A stretch of 15,956 nt of DNA. Origin: Fidelibacterota bacterium (GTDB taxonomy: Bacteria; Fidelibacterota; UBA2242). A program made the translations under genes and the position numbers. Under the pieces are notes generated by a model, which worked only from the letters and a program-made list of their open reading frames with translations, did no database searches and was not told the origin of the DNA. This document shows, piece after piece, positions 1 through 7,647 of this stretch. Each line of letters begins with the position of its first letter. Position 1 is the first letter of the stretch. The stretch lies in the NCBI GenBank assembly GCA_003645845.1, contig QNCV01000025.1, positions 1 to 15,956 of the forward strand, written 5' to 3'.

Positions 1-1
1 A

Positions 2-208
2 ATGAGTTTTGTCGGCAGTGAATTACTGACGTCTAATCCCCATTTGAGACATCTACGCTGTAAACCGGGTATGACCGGTCTGTTTCAATTGCAGGAAACC
101 CATAATCCGAATGAGATTGATAAGCAAAATTACGAATATTATTATATGCAAAATCATTCACTCTTTCTGGATGTGGAAATTCTTTTAAAAGCGTTATTAA
201 ATATATAA
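2..208 (+). CDS. Bacterial sugar transferase (undecaprenyl-phosphate glycosylphosphotransferase), C-terminal fragment
   Basis: Only the last 68 residues are in the window. The gene enters from the left edge, and the first Met is internal because MSFVG corresponds to the family's MSLVGPRP stretch. The segment KPGMTGLFQL, followed by YYMQNHSLFLDVEILLKAL, is the typical end of the bacterial sugar transferase family (WcaJ/PglC-like), which moves a phospho-sugar from a nucleotide sugar to undecaprenyl phosphate at the cytoplasmic membrane to start exopolysaccharide, capsule or glycan synthesis. The usual proline-rich GPRPE is altered here to GSELL. The stop lies 10 bases before accA, so the two genes are probably cotranscribed. 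Family assignment is firm; the sugar and pathway cannot be read. Confidence 0.85.
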   Translation: MSFVGSELLTSNPHLRHLRCKPGMTGLFQLQETHNPNEIDKQNYEYYYMQNHSLFLDVEILLKALLNI

Positions 209-218
209 GTGAAATATT

Positions 219-1181
219 ATGGCGAAATTAACCCTTGATTTTGAAAAACCGATCCTTGAACTCGAACAGAAGATCGAAGAAATGCGGGAACTATCCCGGG
301 TTAACGGAGTGGATTTACACGATGAAATCCTCAAATTTGAAGAAAAACTGAAGAAGCTGGTAAAAAAGACCTACTCCGGTCTGAATCGCTGGCAGCGGGT
401 GCAACTGGCGCGTCACCCCGATCGGCCATACACCCTGGATTACATTGATAAAATTTTTACGGATTTCATTGAAATTCACGGTGATCGCCATTTTGCCGAT
501 GATAAATCGATTATTGCCGGCTTTGCCGGTATTGGTGATTTCAAAGTTGTTATTATCGGTCATCAGAAAGGCCGGAATATCAAGGAAAATGTCTATCGCA
601 ATTTCGGTTCACCTCATCCGGAGGGGTATCGGAAGGCGTTGCGGGCCATGAAACTGGCCGAAAAATTTCACAAGCCGGTCATCTCTTTTATCGATACACA
701 GGGAGCATATCCCGGGATTGGCGCCGAAGAGCGGGGACAGGCAGAGGCAATTGCCCGCAATCTTTTCGAAATGAGTCGGTTGCGGACCCCCATCCTGATC
801 TGTGTCATCGGTGAGGGAGCCAGCGGTGGTGCTCTTGGAATTGGAGTCGGCGATCGGAATGTTGTTCTGGAAAATACCTGGTATTCGGTGATCAGTCCCG
901 AGGGTTGCGCCTCAATTTTATACCGTGATGCAGGGAAGGCGAATATTGCCGCCGAATCCATGAAAGTCACCGCCAAGGATATGTTTGAGTTGGGTGTTGC
1001 AGATGAACTGGTCAAAGAACCGGATGGCAGTGCGCATCGGAATCCCGATGCCATGGCCAAAAAACTGAAGGAGGTTATTCTAAGAAACCTCAATGAACTA
1101 TGTGCCATAGAGATCGATGAACTGGTCAGGCAGCGGATTGAAAAATATTCCAGAATGGGCAGTTGGACGGAAGATAAATAA
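219..1181 (+). CDS. accA: Acetyl-CoA carboxylase carboxyltransferase subunit alpha
   Basis: At 320 residues it matches the usual AccA length. With AccD, AccA forms the carboxyltransferase half of acetyl-CoA carboxylase, which transfers the carboxyl group from biotin on AccB to acetyl-CoA to make malonyl-CoA for fatty-acid synthesis in the cytoplasm. Visible hallmarks are the N-terminal helical part beginning LDFEKPILELEQKI, the family stretches GHQKGRN and PEGYRKALRAM, FIDTQGAYPGIGAEERGQ, the oxyanion-hole type GEGASGGALGIGVGD, and WYSVISPEGCASIL. The ATG at 219 has no good Shine-Dalgarno, but the N-terminus agrees with the family. It is 10 bases from the sugar transferase stop and 22 from the next gene. 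No AccD is seen in the window. Confidence 0.97.
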   Translation: MAKLTLDFEKPILELEQKIEEMRELSRVNGVDLHDEILKFEEKLKKLVKKTYSGLNRWQRVQLARHPDRPYTLDYIDKIFTDFIEIHGDRHFADDKSIIAGFAGIGDFKVVIIGHQKGRNIKENVYRNFGSPHPEGYRKALRAMKLAEKFHKPVISFIDTQGAYPGIGAEERGQAEAIARNLFEMSRLRTPILICVIGEGASGGALGIGVGDRNVVLENTWYSVISPEGCASILYRDAGKANIAAESMKVTAKDMFELGVADELVKEPDGSAHRNPDAMAKKLKEVILRNLNELCAIEIDELVRQRIEKYSRMGSWTEDK

Positions 1182-1203
1182 CCCATAATTATTCTTATAG
1201 GAT

Positions 1204-1887
1204 ATGCCAAACGAACTTATTTTTTTTCTGATGATTCTTGTTGTACTCAGCATGACGCTGCTGGTGTTCAGGATGGGCCGATCATGGCTATATATGTATA
1301 TCGGCGTTTGTATTGTTCTGGCGAATATTTTTGTTACAAAGCAATTTACTCTTTTCGGAATAAACGCAACGGGAGGAAATATTACTTACGGGGCGATTTT
1401 CCTGGTGACGGACCTACTGTGTGAGCACTATGGCAAAGAAGCCGGACGAAAAGCGGTGATGCTTGGATTTTTTGCAGCGATATTTTATTTAATTACCTCG
1501 CAGTTTATTCTGCTGCTCAAACCATCGGAATATGATGCCGTTCATAATAGTATGCGATCGATCTTCTCTTTTGCTCCAAGAATTGTGTTCGCTTCACTGA
1601 TTGCGTACCTGATTTCCCAGCTACACGATATCTGGGCATATCACTATATTCGCCGGCTAACGAACAGCCGTATGCTCTGGTTGCGCAATAACGGTTCTAC
1701 GTGGGTTAGCCAGTTAATCGATTCGCTGACTTTTTCGCTGATCGCATTTGTGGGCGTTTTTCCATTTAATGTCGTATTGCAGATTATTTTATCCACATAC
1801 CTTTTGAAAATAATTGTGGCGGCAATTGATACGCCTTTTCTCTATCTGAGTTACCGTTTTCTGCCCGATGAACTTAAACGGTCGTAG
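1204..1887 (+). CDS. Queuosine precursor transporter (YhhQ/QueT, DUF165 family)
   Basis: A 227-residue integral membrane protein with about six hydrophobic segments. The central ITYGAIFLVTDLLCEHYGKEAGRKAV is diagnostic of the YhhQ/DUF165 family, which imports 7-cyano-7-deazaguanine or related precursors for queuosine modification of tRNA. The C-terminal pattern around VAAIDTPFLYL also fits. The family role comes from work on E. coli YhhQ; its use here is inferred. The gene starts 22 bases after accA; a GGA lies only one base before the ATG, so the ribosome site is unusual or absent. No queuosine biosynthesis gene is present in the window. Confidence 0.93.
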   Translation: MPNELIFFLMILVVLSMTLLVFRMGRSWLYMYIGVCIVLANIFVTKQFTLFGINATGGNITYGAIFLVTDLLCEHYGKEAGRKAVMLGFFAAIFYLITSQFILLLKPSEYDAVHNSMRSIFSFAPRIVFASLIAYLISQLHDIWAYHYIRRLTNSRMLWLRNNGSTWVSQLIDSLTFSLIAFVGVFPFNVVLQIILSTYLLKIIVAAIDTPFLYLSYRFLPDELKRS

Positions 1888-1962
1888 ATATCAAAATAAT
1901 TATATCTTAAAAATATGATGTAATGATTTTCTCTTTGACGAACTATCATTAACTTACCCGCT

Positions 1963-2589
1963 ATGAAAAAAGGAATATTGATTACATTTGAAGGAATCGA
2001 CGGTTCGGGAAAAACCACGCAGATCAACGCCCTGATTCAGCGGTTGCAGGAAGCGGGAATGTCCTACCGGTTGTTCCGGGAGCCCGGCGGAACTGAAATC
2101 GGTGAGAAAATCCGGGACATTCTTCTTGATAAAAAAAATGAGAATATGCTGAATGTGACAGAGTTGTTGCTCTATTCGGCAAGCCGCTATCAATTGACAG
2201 TCAGCGAAATCATTCCCGCTCTTGAAGCCGGTAATGTCGTTATTTGCGACCGGTTTTACGATTCCACAACGGCTTATCAGGGCTATGGCCGGGGAATCGA
2301 TCTCGAGTTCATATACCGTTTAAATGACATCGCGACCAATTCTGTGACTCCCGATAAAACCTTTATTCTTGATATTGACCTGGAAGAGCGCCGGAAGCGT
2401 CTGGGTAAAAAGAATCTGGACCGGCTGGAACGGGAAACGCTTGAATTTCATAGAAAGGTCAGAATGGGATTTTTGGAAATGGCCGAACAGAATCCGGAAC
2501 GCTTCGTCGTTCTGGACGGTAACCAAGCCCCCGATGAGTTATCAAAGAAAATATGGAATGTCATTAAAATTCTTAAGGAAATATCATAA
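1963..2589 (+). CDS. tmk: Thymidylate kinase (dTMP kinase)
   Basis: A 208-residue protein of normal family length that phosphorylates dTMP to dTDP with ATP in the cytoplasm, an essential step of dTTP supply. The P-loop GIDGSGKTT lies at residues 11-19, the substrate-binding REPGGT at 39-44 and the DRFYDST/AYQGYGRG block at about 96-110. An arginine-rich lid segment (about residues 142-155) follows. The start ATG gives the expected MKKGILITFEGIDG beginning. The 75-base gap upstream is AT-rich and holds only a weak inverted repeat and no convincing promoter. The next gene begins after a single base, which implies translational coupling. Confidence 0.97.
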   Translation: MKKGILITFEGIDGSGKTTQINALIQRLQEAGMSYRLFREPGGTEIGEKIRDILLDKKNENMLNVTELLLYSASRYQLTVSEIIPALEAGNVVICDRFYDSTTAYQGYGRGIDLEFIYRLNDIATNSVTPDKTFILDIDLEERRKRLGKKNLDRLERETLEFHRKVRMGFLEMAEQNPERFVVLDGNQAPDELSKKIWNVIKILKEIS

Positions 2590-2590
2590 A

Positions 2591-4243
2591 ATGACAAATT
2601 CAAAACGCAAGACCATAATTATTATCGGTATAATCCTTTCAGTAACCGTTCTCTTCGCAATCGGAAACTCAGATATATATAAGGACATTTCCACATCCAT
2701 TCGTCTTTACAACGAGGTTTTCCGGCAACTGTTTACCAATTATGTCGATCCGATCAGGGCCAAGGATTTTACCGAGAGAAGCCTTGTGGACATAATGAAG
2801 GAACTGGACCCCTATACGGTGTTTTTATCTCGGGATGAGAAGGAACCGCTGGAAACTCTGACGAAGGGAGAATACGGTGGCGTCGGTCTGCGGATCAGCA
2901 TACGGAATGATACATTGACAGTTATATCTCCGATGGATGGCAGTCCGGCCAGCCGGGCGAATATCTTTCCCGGTGATCAGATTATCAAGGTGGATTCTCT
3001 CTCAATCATCGGAATGGATCTGAACAAATCGGCCAAACTGATTCGGGGGAAAATCGGTACCAGTGTTACATTGACGATCAAGCGGCCGGGAATCCCCGGA
3101 ACGACTGAGTATACTCTGAAACGGGAGAACATAAATGTAACCGATGTGAGCTATTTCGGGATGATGGACGATCATATCGGTTATATACGGCTTTCAGAAT
3201 TTTCCAAAGGTGCTTCCGATGAGGTTCGTGAAGCAATTGCCTCGCTTCAAAAACAGGATCGGCGTATGAGGGGACTGATTCTTGATTTACGGGGTAATCC
3301 GGGAGGCCTTTTGTCCGAAGCCCTGGCCGTGTCGGAACTCTTTATTGATCCAGGTGATACGCTTTTAATGACCCGGGGCCGGACGGAAATTGCAAATAAG
3401 GTATTTGTGGCCAGGAAAAAGCCCTTTTTGTCCGATGATATCAAACTGGCGGTTTTGATTAACCGGGGAAGCGCCTCGGCCAGTGAGATTGTATCCGGCG
3501 TCATTCAGGATCTGGACAGGGGCGTGGTTATTGGTGCTCCCAGTTTCGGGAAAGGTCTTGTCCAGACGGTTTTCCGGATTGATCGTGAGCATTCACTCAA
3601 GATTACAACGGCGAAATATTATATTCCCAGCGGACGCCTGATTCAGAAACCGGGTTACGTTAAAAATCCTGACGTGGTCGATGAAAACAACCCGAAAGAC
3701 ACCCTGTTTTATTCCAAGAACGGACGTCCGTTAAAGGGCGGTGGCGGTATTGTCCCTGATTATAAAATTGATACCGATCCTCTGAGTGATTATATCCGCG
3801 AACTATGGCGCCAGAATATGTTTTACACCTATGCGGTTCATTATAAGTCGGCCCACGGTGAGATTAAGACACCTGTTGTTGTGGATGATGCCATGATTGC
3901 TGATTTCAGGGAATTTTTAACACAGGACGGATTTATTTATCGTCAGAAAAACGAAAAGAATCTGCGCAATCTTGAAAAAGAGATATTAAAAGAGGATGCA
4001 TTCAGGGATATAGTGAATCCCTTTGCTTCCATTTATGCAGTTTATGATTCACTGAATAGTGTTAAATTCGATGAAAATATTGATCAGATTAAACGGGGAC
4101 TTATCAGTGAATTATCAACACTGGCCGGTGGCTTGTCTGAGCGGATAAAAAATGATATTAAGAATGACCCGGCCATTGATAAGGCTATTGAAGTTTTGTC
4201 TGACAAGATGGAATATAATACGACACTGGGGTATGCTAAGTAA
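2591..4243 (+). CDS. S41 family carboxy-terminal processing protease (CtpA/Prc type)
   Basis: A 550-residue protein starting at the ATG one base after the tmk stop. AAGGA at 2576-2580 serves as ribosome site; an in-frame ATG at 2369 inside tmk is rejected. An N-terminal membrane anchor (about residues 8-25) places the enzyme in the periplasm. A PDZ domain spans about 93-167 (GGVGLRISIRNDTLTVISP, SPASRANIFPGDQIIKVD). The protease core includes LDLRGNPGGLLSEA (231-244), the catalytic serine motif GSASASEI (nucleophile probably S296) and SFGKGLVQT with the general-base lysine K321, 25 residues later as in Prc. Such enzymes trim or degrade periplasmic proteins from the C-terminus. The roughly 150-residue C-terminal extension is helical and not recognised. 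Confidence 0.95.
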   Translation: MTNSKRKTIIIIGIILSVTVLFAIGNSDIYKDISTSIRLYNEVFRQLFTNYVDPIRAKDFTERSLVDIMKELDPYTVFLSRDEKEPLETLTKGEYGGVGLRISIRNDTLTVISPMDGSPASRANIFPGDQIIKVDSLSIIGMDLNKSAKLIRGKIGTSVTLTIKRPGIPGTTEYTLKRENINVTDVSYFGMMDDHIGYIRLSEFSKGASDEVREAIASLQKQDRRMRGLILDLRGNPGGLLSEALAVSELFIDPGDTLLMTRGRTEIANKVFVARKKPFLSDDIKLAVLINRGSASASEIVSGVIQDLDRGVVIGAPSFGKGLVQTVFRIDREHSLKITTAKYYIPSGRLIQKPGYVKNPDVVDENNPKDTLFYSKNGRPLKGGGGIVPDYKIDTDPLSDYIRELWRQNMFYTYAVHYKSAHGEIKTPVVVDDAMIADFREFLTQDGFIYRQKNEKNLRNLEKEILKEDAFRDIVNPFASIYAVYDSLNSVKFDENIDQIKRGLISELSTLAGGLSERIKNDIKNDPAIDKAIEVLSDKMEYNTTLGYAK

Positions 4244-4278
4244 ATAAGAACCACGTAATTCGAGGGATTTTTTTTAAT

Positions 4279-5409
4279 ATGAAAAAAATTAGATTTTTAT
4301 TTCCATTAATACTGGTCATTTTTAGCCGCTTCACCTTTGCGGATACAACCGCCGTATTTACTCGGATAAACCAAATATCCGAATCGGTAAAAAGGCAATA
4401 TTGCCCCGATAAACGGACATCGGTCTGGAAAGTCGATTCCGAGCTCAGCAATGATCGTTACCGGGTGATCGGCGAAACCGATAGCAGACCGGCCCGCGAT
4501 GATTTCTACAGACAATTGGATGCGACTTTTCCGAATCTTGTAATTGATAAGGATATTAAACTGCTGCCTGATGATGTTATGGACGGGATCATTTTTGCCG
4601 TTCCTAAGAATTCCATAGCAAATTTACGCCGAAAACCCTCGGTTGAACAGGAGTTGGTTTCCCAGAGTCTGCGCGGATTGCCGATGGATATCCTTAAAGA
4701 AGAGAATGGCTTTTATCTGGTTCGTGCAGATGACGGTTACCTCGGTTGGGTATCCGATGACCGGGTGCAAGAGGGTGATGAAAATTTTAAAAAAGAGTGG
4801 ATGAATGCCCCGCAGGTCGTGTTTATTGATCTTGAGGGAGTTGTCTTTTCCAGACCAACGAGAAAATCACTGCCGGTCAGCGATGTCGTGATGGGTAATC
4901 GGTTTAAACTGATTGAAAAGAAGAGGAAGTGGACCAAAGTCGGCTATCCCGATGGCCGGGTGGGGTATGTCCGAACAAAATCCCTGGAAAGTCTGGAAAG
5001 TTATCTGAATCGCCCGTTGGACGCAGGCGAAATTGTAAAAACCGCTAAATTGCTGATCGGACGGCCTTATATGTGGGGCGCGGCGTCACCGAAACAGATG
5101 GACTGCAGCGGGTTCACTCAGACAGTATTTCGGCAGCACGGTTACGTGCTCCAAAGAGATGCCAGTATGCAGGTATTTGAAGGAACGGCTGTAGATACGA
5201 GCGATTTTCCAAAGAATCTGAAACCCGGCGACCTGCTTTTTTTCAGTCCTTATCCCGATCGAATCACCCATGTGGGGTTATACATCGGTGACGGACAGTT
5301 TATTCATTCATCCGGAAGAGTCCGGCTGGACAGTTTCAATAAAAATGCTCCGAATTATAACAACTATCGTCGCCATAGTATCCGTGCAGTCAGACGGATC
5401 ATTAAATAA
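4279..5409 (+). CDS. Secreted SH3 domain-NlpC/P60 peptidoglycan hydrolase
   Basis: A 376-residue protein with a Sec signal peptide (residues 1-21, ending FTFA). The middle has bacterial SH3-like repeats: NLRRKPS through GYLGWVSDDRV (about 115-163) and VFSRPTRKS through GRVGYVRTKSL (about 188-236). The C-terminal NlpC/P60 domain runs from about 248 to the end. Its catalytic Cys276 lies in MDCSGFT, and the His pair in THVGLYIGDGQFIHSSG comprises His331 (catalytic base) and His343. GRPYMWGAASPKQ matches the family's PY.WGG.sp. region. The family cleaves the D-Glu-diaminopimelate bond of peptidoglycan stem peptides. The gene lies 35 bases after the S41 protease, and two periplasmic hydrolases in tandem suggest joint wall turnover. 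The ribosome site is GAGGG, about 12 bases before the ATG. Confidence 0.93.
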   Translation: MKKIRFLFPLILVIFSRFTFADTTAVFTRINQISESVKRQYCPDKRTSVWKVDSELSNDRYRVIGETDSRPARDDFYRQLDATFPNLVIDKDIKLLPDDVMDGIIFAVPKNSIANLRRKPSVEQELVSQSLRGLPMDILKEENGFYLVRADDGYLGWVSDDRVQEGDENFKKEWMNAPQVVFIDLEGVVFSRPTRKSLPVSDVVMGNRFKLIEKKRKWTKVGYPDGRVGYVRTKSLESLESYLNRPLDAGEIVKTAKLLIGRPYMWGAASPKQMDCSGFTQTVFRQHGYVLQRDASMQVFEGTAVDTSDFPKNLKPGDLLFFSPYPDRITHVGLYIGDGQFIHSSGRVRLDSFNKNAPNYNNYRRHSIRAVRRIIK

Positions 5410-5544
5410 AATAACCTGAATCAGACGTTTTCGAGTTTTTGCCTGAAGCGTGAGTCGTGAAATGAGAATCAAGAGCCAGGCGGCAGGGCGCTTGACTTAT
5501 GTCCGGCGTAGACGGAAATGAGTTAAGTGCCGGCCGTGGGAAAT

Positions 5545-5763
5545 ATGAATCGGATCATGAATTGGAACCGGGATGCGCAGGATAATCCGCAGTGGGAAGA
5601 GCAGGCGGTCACGAATGAATTAGTTAAGCAGTATGCCGATGTCAAAACCCGGGCTGATATTTTTCGCCGGATTAAGTTGAATGAACGTGACCATATAAAT
5701 TACAGTTTATTCTTTGTGGTAAAGCGGAGAATGTTGCCAGGTATAATGGAATGCCGGATTTAA
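5545..5763 (+). CDS. Hypothetical small protein, possible gene remnant
   Basis: A 72-residue open frame starting with ATG at 5545; an upstream in-frame GTG at 5527 would add six residues. The product is hydrophilic and charged, with a helical-looking middle (EEQAVTNELVKQYADVKTRADIFRR) and ends in FFVVKRRMLPGIMECRI. Composition looks more like coding sequence than random DNA, but I recognise no family and see no convincing Shine-Dalgarno, signal peptide or catalytic motif. The frame could be a remnant of a larger gene, given the decayed frames flanking the neighbouring methyltransferase-regulator pair. Confidence that it is expressed is low. Confidence 0.25.
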   Translation: MNRIMNWNRDAQDNPQWEEQAVTNELVKQYADVKTRADIFRRIKLNERDHINYSLFFVVKRRMLPGIMECRI

Positions 5764-5775
5764 ACTCTTAAATCC
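5756..5775 (+). other. Perfect 8-bp inverted repeat at the end of the small ORF
   Basis: GGATTTAA, loop ACTC, TTAAATCC forms an uninterrupted 8-bp stem with a 4-base loop, including the stop codon of the small ORF. There is no T-tract after it, so it is not a standard intrinsic terminator. It might stabilise an mRNA end or be chance in AT-rich DNA. Confidence 0.3.
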
Positions 5776-5812
5776 CCTGTTTGACCTGAATAGCATGCAT
5801 CTCTGAAGTCGT

Positions 5813-5841
5813 TTGACTTTGATCTGATTTAACCTTACAAT
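5813..5841 (+). promoter_or_regulatory. Sigma-70-like promoter upstream of the methyltransferase
   Basis: TTGACT (5813-5818) and TACAAT (5836-5841) are separated by exactly 17 bases. Each differs from the TTGACA/TATAAT consensus at one position. Transcription would begin near 5848, about 20 bases before the ATG at 5868, leaving room for the AAGAGG ribosome site at 5855-5860. This is the best promoter match I found in the window. Confidence 0.6.
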
Positions 5842-5867
5842 TCAGTTAAATACCAAGAGGCGGACTT

Positions 5868-6752
5868 ATGGAAAAGAAATCTAAAAATGCATTGTGTTGG
5901 TCACCGAGAATTTTAGCGATGCTGTTTGCCCTGTTTATCAGTCTGTTTGCACTGGATGCCTTTTCCGGGGGACATTCCTTATTTAAAATGATGCTGGCAT
6001 TTTTGATTCACCTGATCCCGACATGGATCATTATTTTTACCATCATCATTTCATGGAAAAGGGAGTGGGTTGCTGCGATGGTATTTATTATTCTCGGTGT
6101 GGCATATATCATCATGGCCTGGGGTAAATTTCCGTTTTACGTATACCTGTTGATTTCCGGTCCGCTTTTTATTATTGGTGGATTATACTGGTTAAGCTGG
6201 ATAAACAAGGGTCAACTGAGGCCGGACGACAAAGGTAATCCCTGGAAAAATCACCATAATCGTGATGATCTTGCCGGTGAGCACAAGTTCGGTGATGCCG
6301 GTCAGGCGACAATAGCAATCCTGTTCTTTCTCGTCTGGTTTTTTGATACGTTTGTCTATGAATATACAACTAAATTAAACGAAATCATTCCCAACGCTGT
6401 GAGAGCGCCAATTGGTATAATTATACTGATTGTCGCCGGCTACCTGGCGATCAGCACTCTCAGAATTGTATTTAAAGAGGTGCGTGAAGTGCCGGAGGTC
6501 ATTCGTAAAGGGGCGTATAATTATTGCCGCCATCCCATGTATCTTTCGGAAATACTGCTCTATATTGGATTGCTGTTCATCAGTATGTCACTGGCGGCGT
6601 TTATTGTTCTGCTGCTGGGCATCGGTTTTCTCTATTTTATCTGTCGTTATGAAGAGCGACTGCTTCTCGACCATTTTGGTGATGAGTATCGGCAATATAT
6701 GCGGGAAGTCCCGATGTGGATTCCACGGCTGCGTCAAATTATTAAAAAATAG
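5868..6752 (+). CDS. Two-part integral membrane protein with isoprenylcysteine/phospholipid methyltransferase-like domain
   Basis: A 294-residue membrane protein with ribosome site AAGAGG seven bases before its ATG. Residues 1-112 form four hydrophobic helices (WSPRILAMLFALFISLFALD, IHLIPTWIIIF, ISWKREWV) like small stand-alone membrane proteins of FCB-type bacteria. After a polar linker (113-145) a second part has the SAM-dependent ICMT/PEMT signature: VREVPEVIRKGAYNYCRHPMY (207-225, core RHPMY) and YEERLLLDHFGDEYRQYMREVPMWIPRL (261-288). The family methylates prenylcysteine, phospholipids or other membrane-embedded substrates; the substrate here is unknown. The C-terminus looks complete. 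The stop TAG at 6750-6752 is followed, in the same frame, by the truncated response regulator. Confidence 0.82.
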   Translation: MEKKSKNALCWSPRILAMLFALFISLFALDAFSGGHSLFKMMLAFLIHLIPTWIIIFTIIISWKREWVAAMVFIILGVAYIIMAWGKFPFYVYLLISGPLFIIGGLYWLSWINKGQLRPDDKGNPWKNHHNRDDLAGEHKFGDAGQATIAILFFLVWFFDTFVYEYTTKLNEIIPNAVRAPIGIIILIVAGYLAISTLRIVFKEVREVPEVIRKGAYNYCRHPMYLSEILLYIGLLFISMSLAAFIVLLLGIGFLYFICRYEERLLLDHFGDEYRQYMREVPMWIPRLRQIIKK

Positions 6753-6779
6753 CTGAGTAAACTGCCGGAATTTGAGATT

Positions 6780-7397
6780 GTGGCAAGCTGTGCATCCGCA
6801 TTGGAAGCATTTCGGATTGTCTCGCGCCAACGGTTGGATCTGATGTTCCTGGATATCCAGATGCCCGAATTGAGTGGATTGGACTTTCTGAGAAGTTTAA
6901 GAAACCCGCCGAAAGTGATTTTGACGACGGCCCATCGGAAATTTGCGCTGGAGGGTTTCGAATTGGACGTGGTTGATTACCTGCTGAAGCCGATTCGGCT
7001 GGAGCGCTTTTTAAAAGCAATTGAGAAGTTTAAGGAAAGCTGCGGATTTGTTAAAAATGCGGAATATCAAAAAAACCGGAAATTGGTTCCCGATCATATC
7101 AATGTCAAAGCCGATCGAAAAATATATAAAGTCAGCCTGGAAGACATTCTGTACATAGAAAGCGAAGGGGATTATGTCAAAATAACGACTCCCGGAAGAG
7201 TGATAATGAGCAAGCAGACGATCAGCAGTATGGAAAAAGAATTACCCGGAAATCGGTTTGTCCGCATTCACCGCTCGACAATTATTGCGATTGATAAAAT
7301 TGAATCATTCGATGCCACGATGATAGAAATTAAAAAACGCCAATTCCCAATCGGGCGGAATTACAGCAATATTGTAATGAAAATCCTCAAAGCCTGA
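6780..7397 (+). CDS. LytTR-family response regulator with truncated receiver domain (probable decaying gene)
   Basis: Homologous sequence begins at codon 6753, immediately after the methyltransferase TAG, reading LSKLPEFEIVASCASALEA. The first usable start is GTG 6780, giving 205 residues with no ribosome site. From the remembered family pattern, intact regulators begin with about 20 further residues that carry beta-strand 1 and the acidic pair (DDE), which are absent here. The phosphoacceptor Asp25 (FLDIQMPELSG), the TT of VILTTAH and Lys70 (LLKP) remain. The C-terminal LytTR DNA-binding domain (about 95-205: IKVKADRK-like NVKADRKIYKV, YIESEGDYVKI, FVRIHRSTIIA, FPIGRNYS) looks complete. No cognate kinase is near. 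Without the acidic pocket, Mg2+-dependent phosphorylation should fail; it is either a pseudogene or a phosphorylation-independent DNA-binding protein. Confidence 0.8.
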   Translation: MASCASALEAFRIVSRQRLDLMFLDIQMPELSGLDFLRSLRNPPKVILTTAHRKFALEGFELDVVDYLLKPIRLERFLKAIEKFKESCGFVKNAEYQKNRKLVPDHINVKADRKIYKVSLEDILYIESEGDYVKITTPGRVIMSKQTISSMEKELPGNRFVRIHRSTIIAIDKIESFDATMIEIKKRQFPIGRNYSNIVMKILKA

Positions 7398-7419
7398 CCT
7401 GAGTGCGGTTTATATATAG

Positions 7420-7611
7420 TCGAATACAAAATCGGACTGCACCTTAAAATTATCCAATTTCATAATCCGTGATTCTATTCCATTTTGGTGGCTTGGATAT
7501 GATTTCACACCAAATCCGGAAGAACCTCATCTTCTGATTGTCGAAGATATAAAGCAATTATTTTCGGAGAATAGAGAAAAAATGAAAAATATCCTTGTAA
7601 CTACCTTTTGA
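7420..7611 (+). pseudogene. Startless open frame, possible gene fragment
   Basis: After a TAG at 7417-7419 this frame stays open for 63 codons to TGA at 7609-7611, with no ATG, GTG or TTG until the last nine codons (ATG at 7582). The reading FIIRDSIPFWWLGYDFTPNP followed by EEPHLLIVEDIKQLFSENRE looks protein-like, with Trp, Pro and charged residues, but I recognise no family. It lies in the 250-base gap (7398-7647) between the truncated regulator and the SUMF1-domain gene, which otherwise contains only a weak promoter-like pair. It could be the tail of a lost gene or chance. Confidence 0.25.
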
Positions 7612-7623
7612 ATGTGATATTTT
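7595..7623 (+). promoter_or_regulatory. Weak promoter-like pair before the SUMF1-domain gene
   Basis: TTGTAA (7595-7600) and TATTTT (7618-7623) have 17-base spacing, each with four of six consensus positions, placing a transcription start near 7630 and the ATG at 7648. The match is weak, but a promoter is needed somewhere in this gap if the two following genes are not read from the upstream unit. Confidence 0.3.
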
Positions 7624-7647
7624 TAGATAAGTAACGGTCTGAAATCT

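Larger units (their letters stand above)
5410..5867 (+). other. Sparse segment between NlpC/P60 gene and methyltransferase
   Basis: These 458 bases hold no recognisable gene. They contain one orphan small open frame (5545-5763), an 8-bp perfect hairpin at its stop codon and a near-consensus promoter for the next gene; each has its own entry. The rest, including the GC-richer 5440-5540 part, shows no RNA gene, direct repeat pair or insertion-sequence end that I can support. Confidence 0.5.

Noticed and set aside
668..1210. 180-codon open frame on the minus strand opposite accA
   Set aside because: It is a Ser/Pro/Arg-rich shadow of the clearly coding accA strand with no family resemblance.
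1886..1907. AGATAT/ATATCT hairpin after the queuosine transporter as a terminator
   Set aside because: Six AT-rich base pairs around a 10-base loop and no T-run; too weak.
1937..1962. TTGACG as a promoter -35 element for tmk
   Set aside because: A -10 at normal spacing would fall on the tmk start codon, and no TATAAT-like box is there.
5480..5540. REP-like or tRNA-like GC-rich element
   Set aside because: Short CCGGC/GCCGG complementarity only; no repeat copy elsewhere in the window and no cloverleaf could be drawn.
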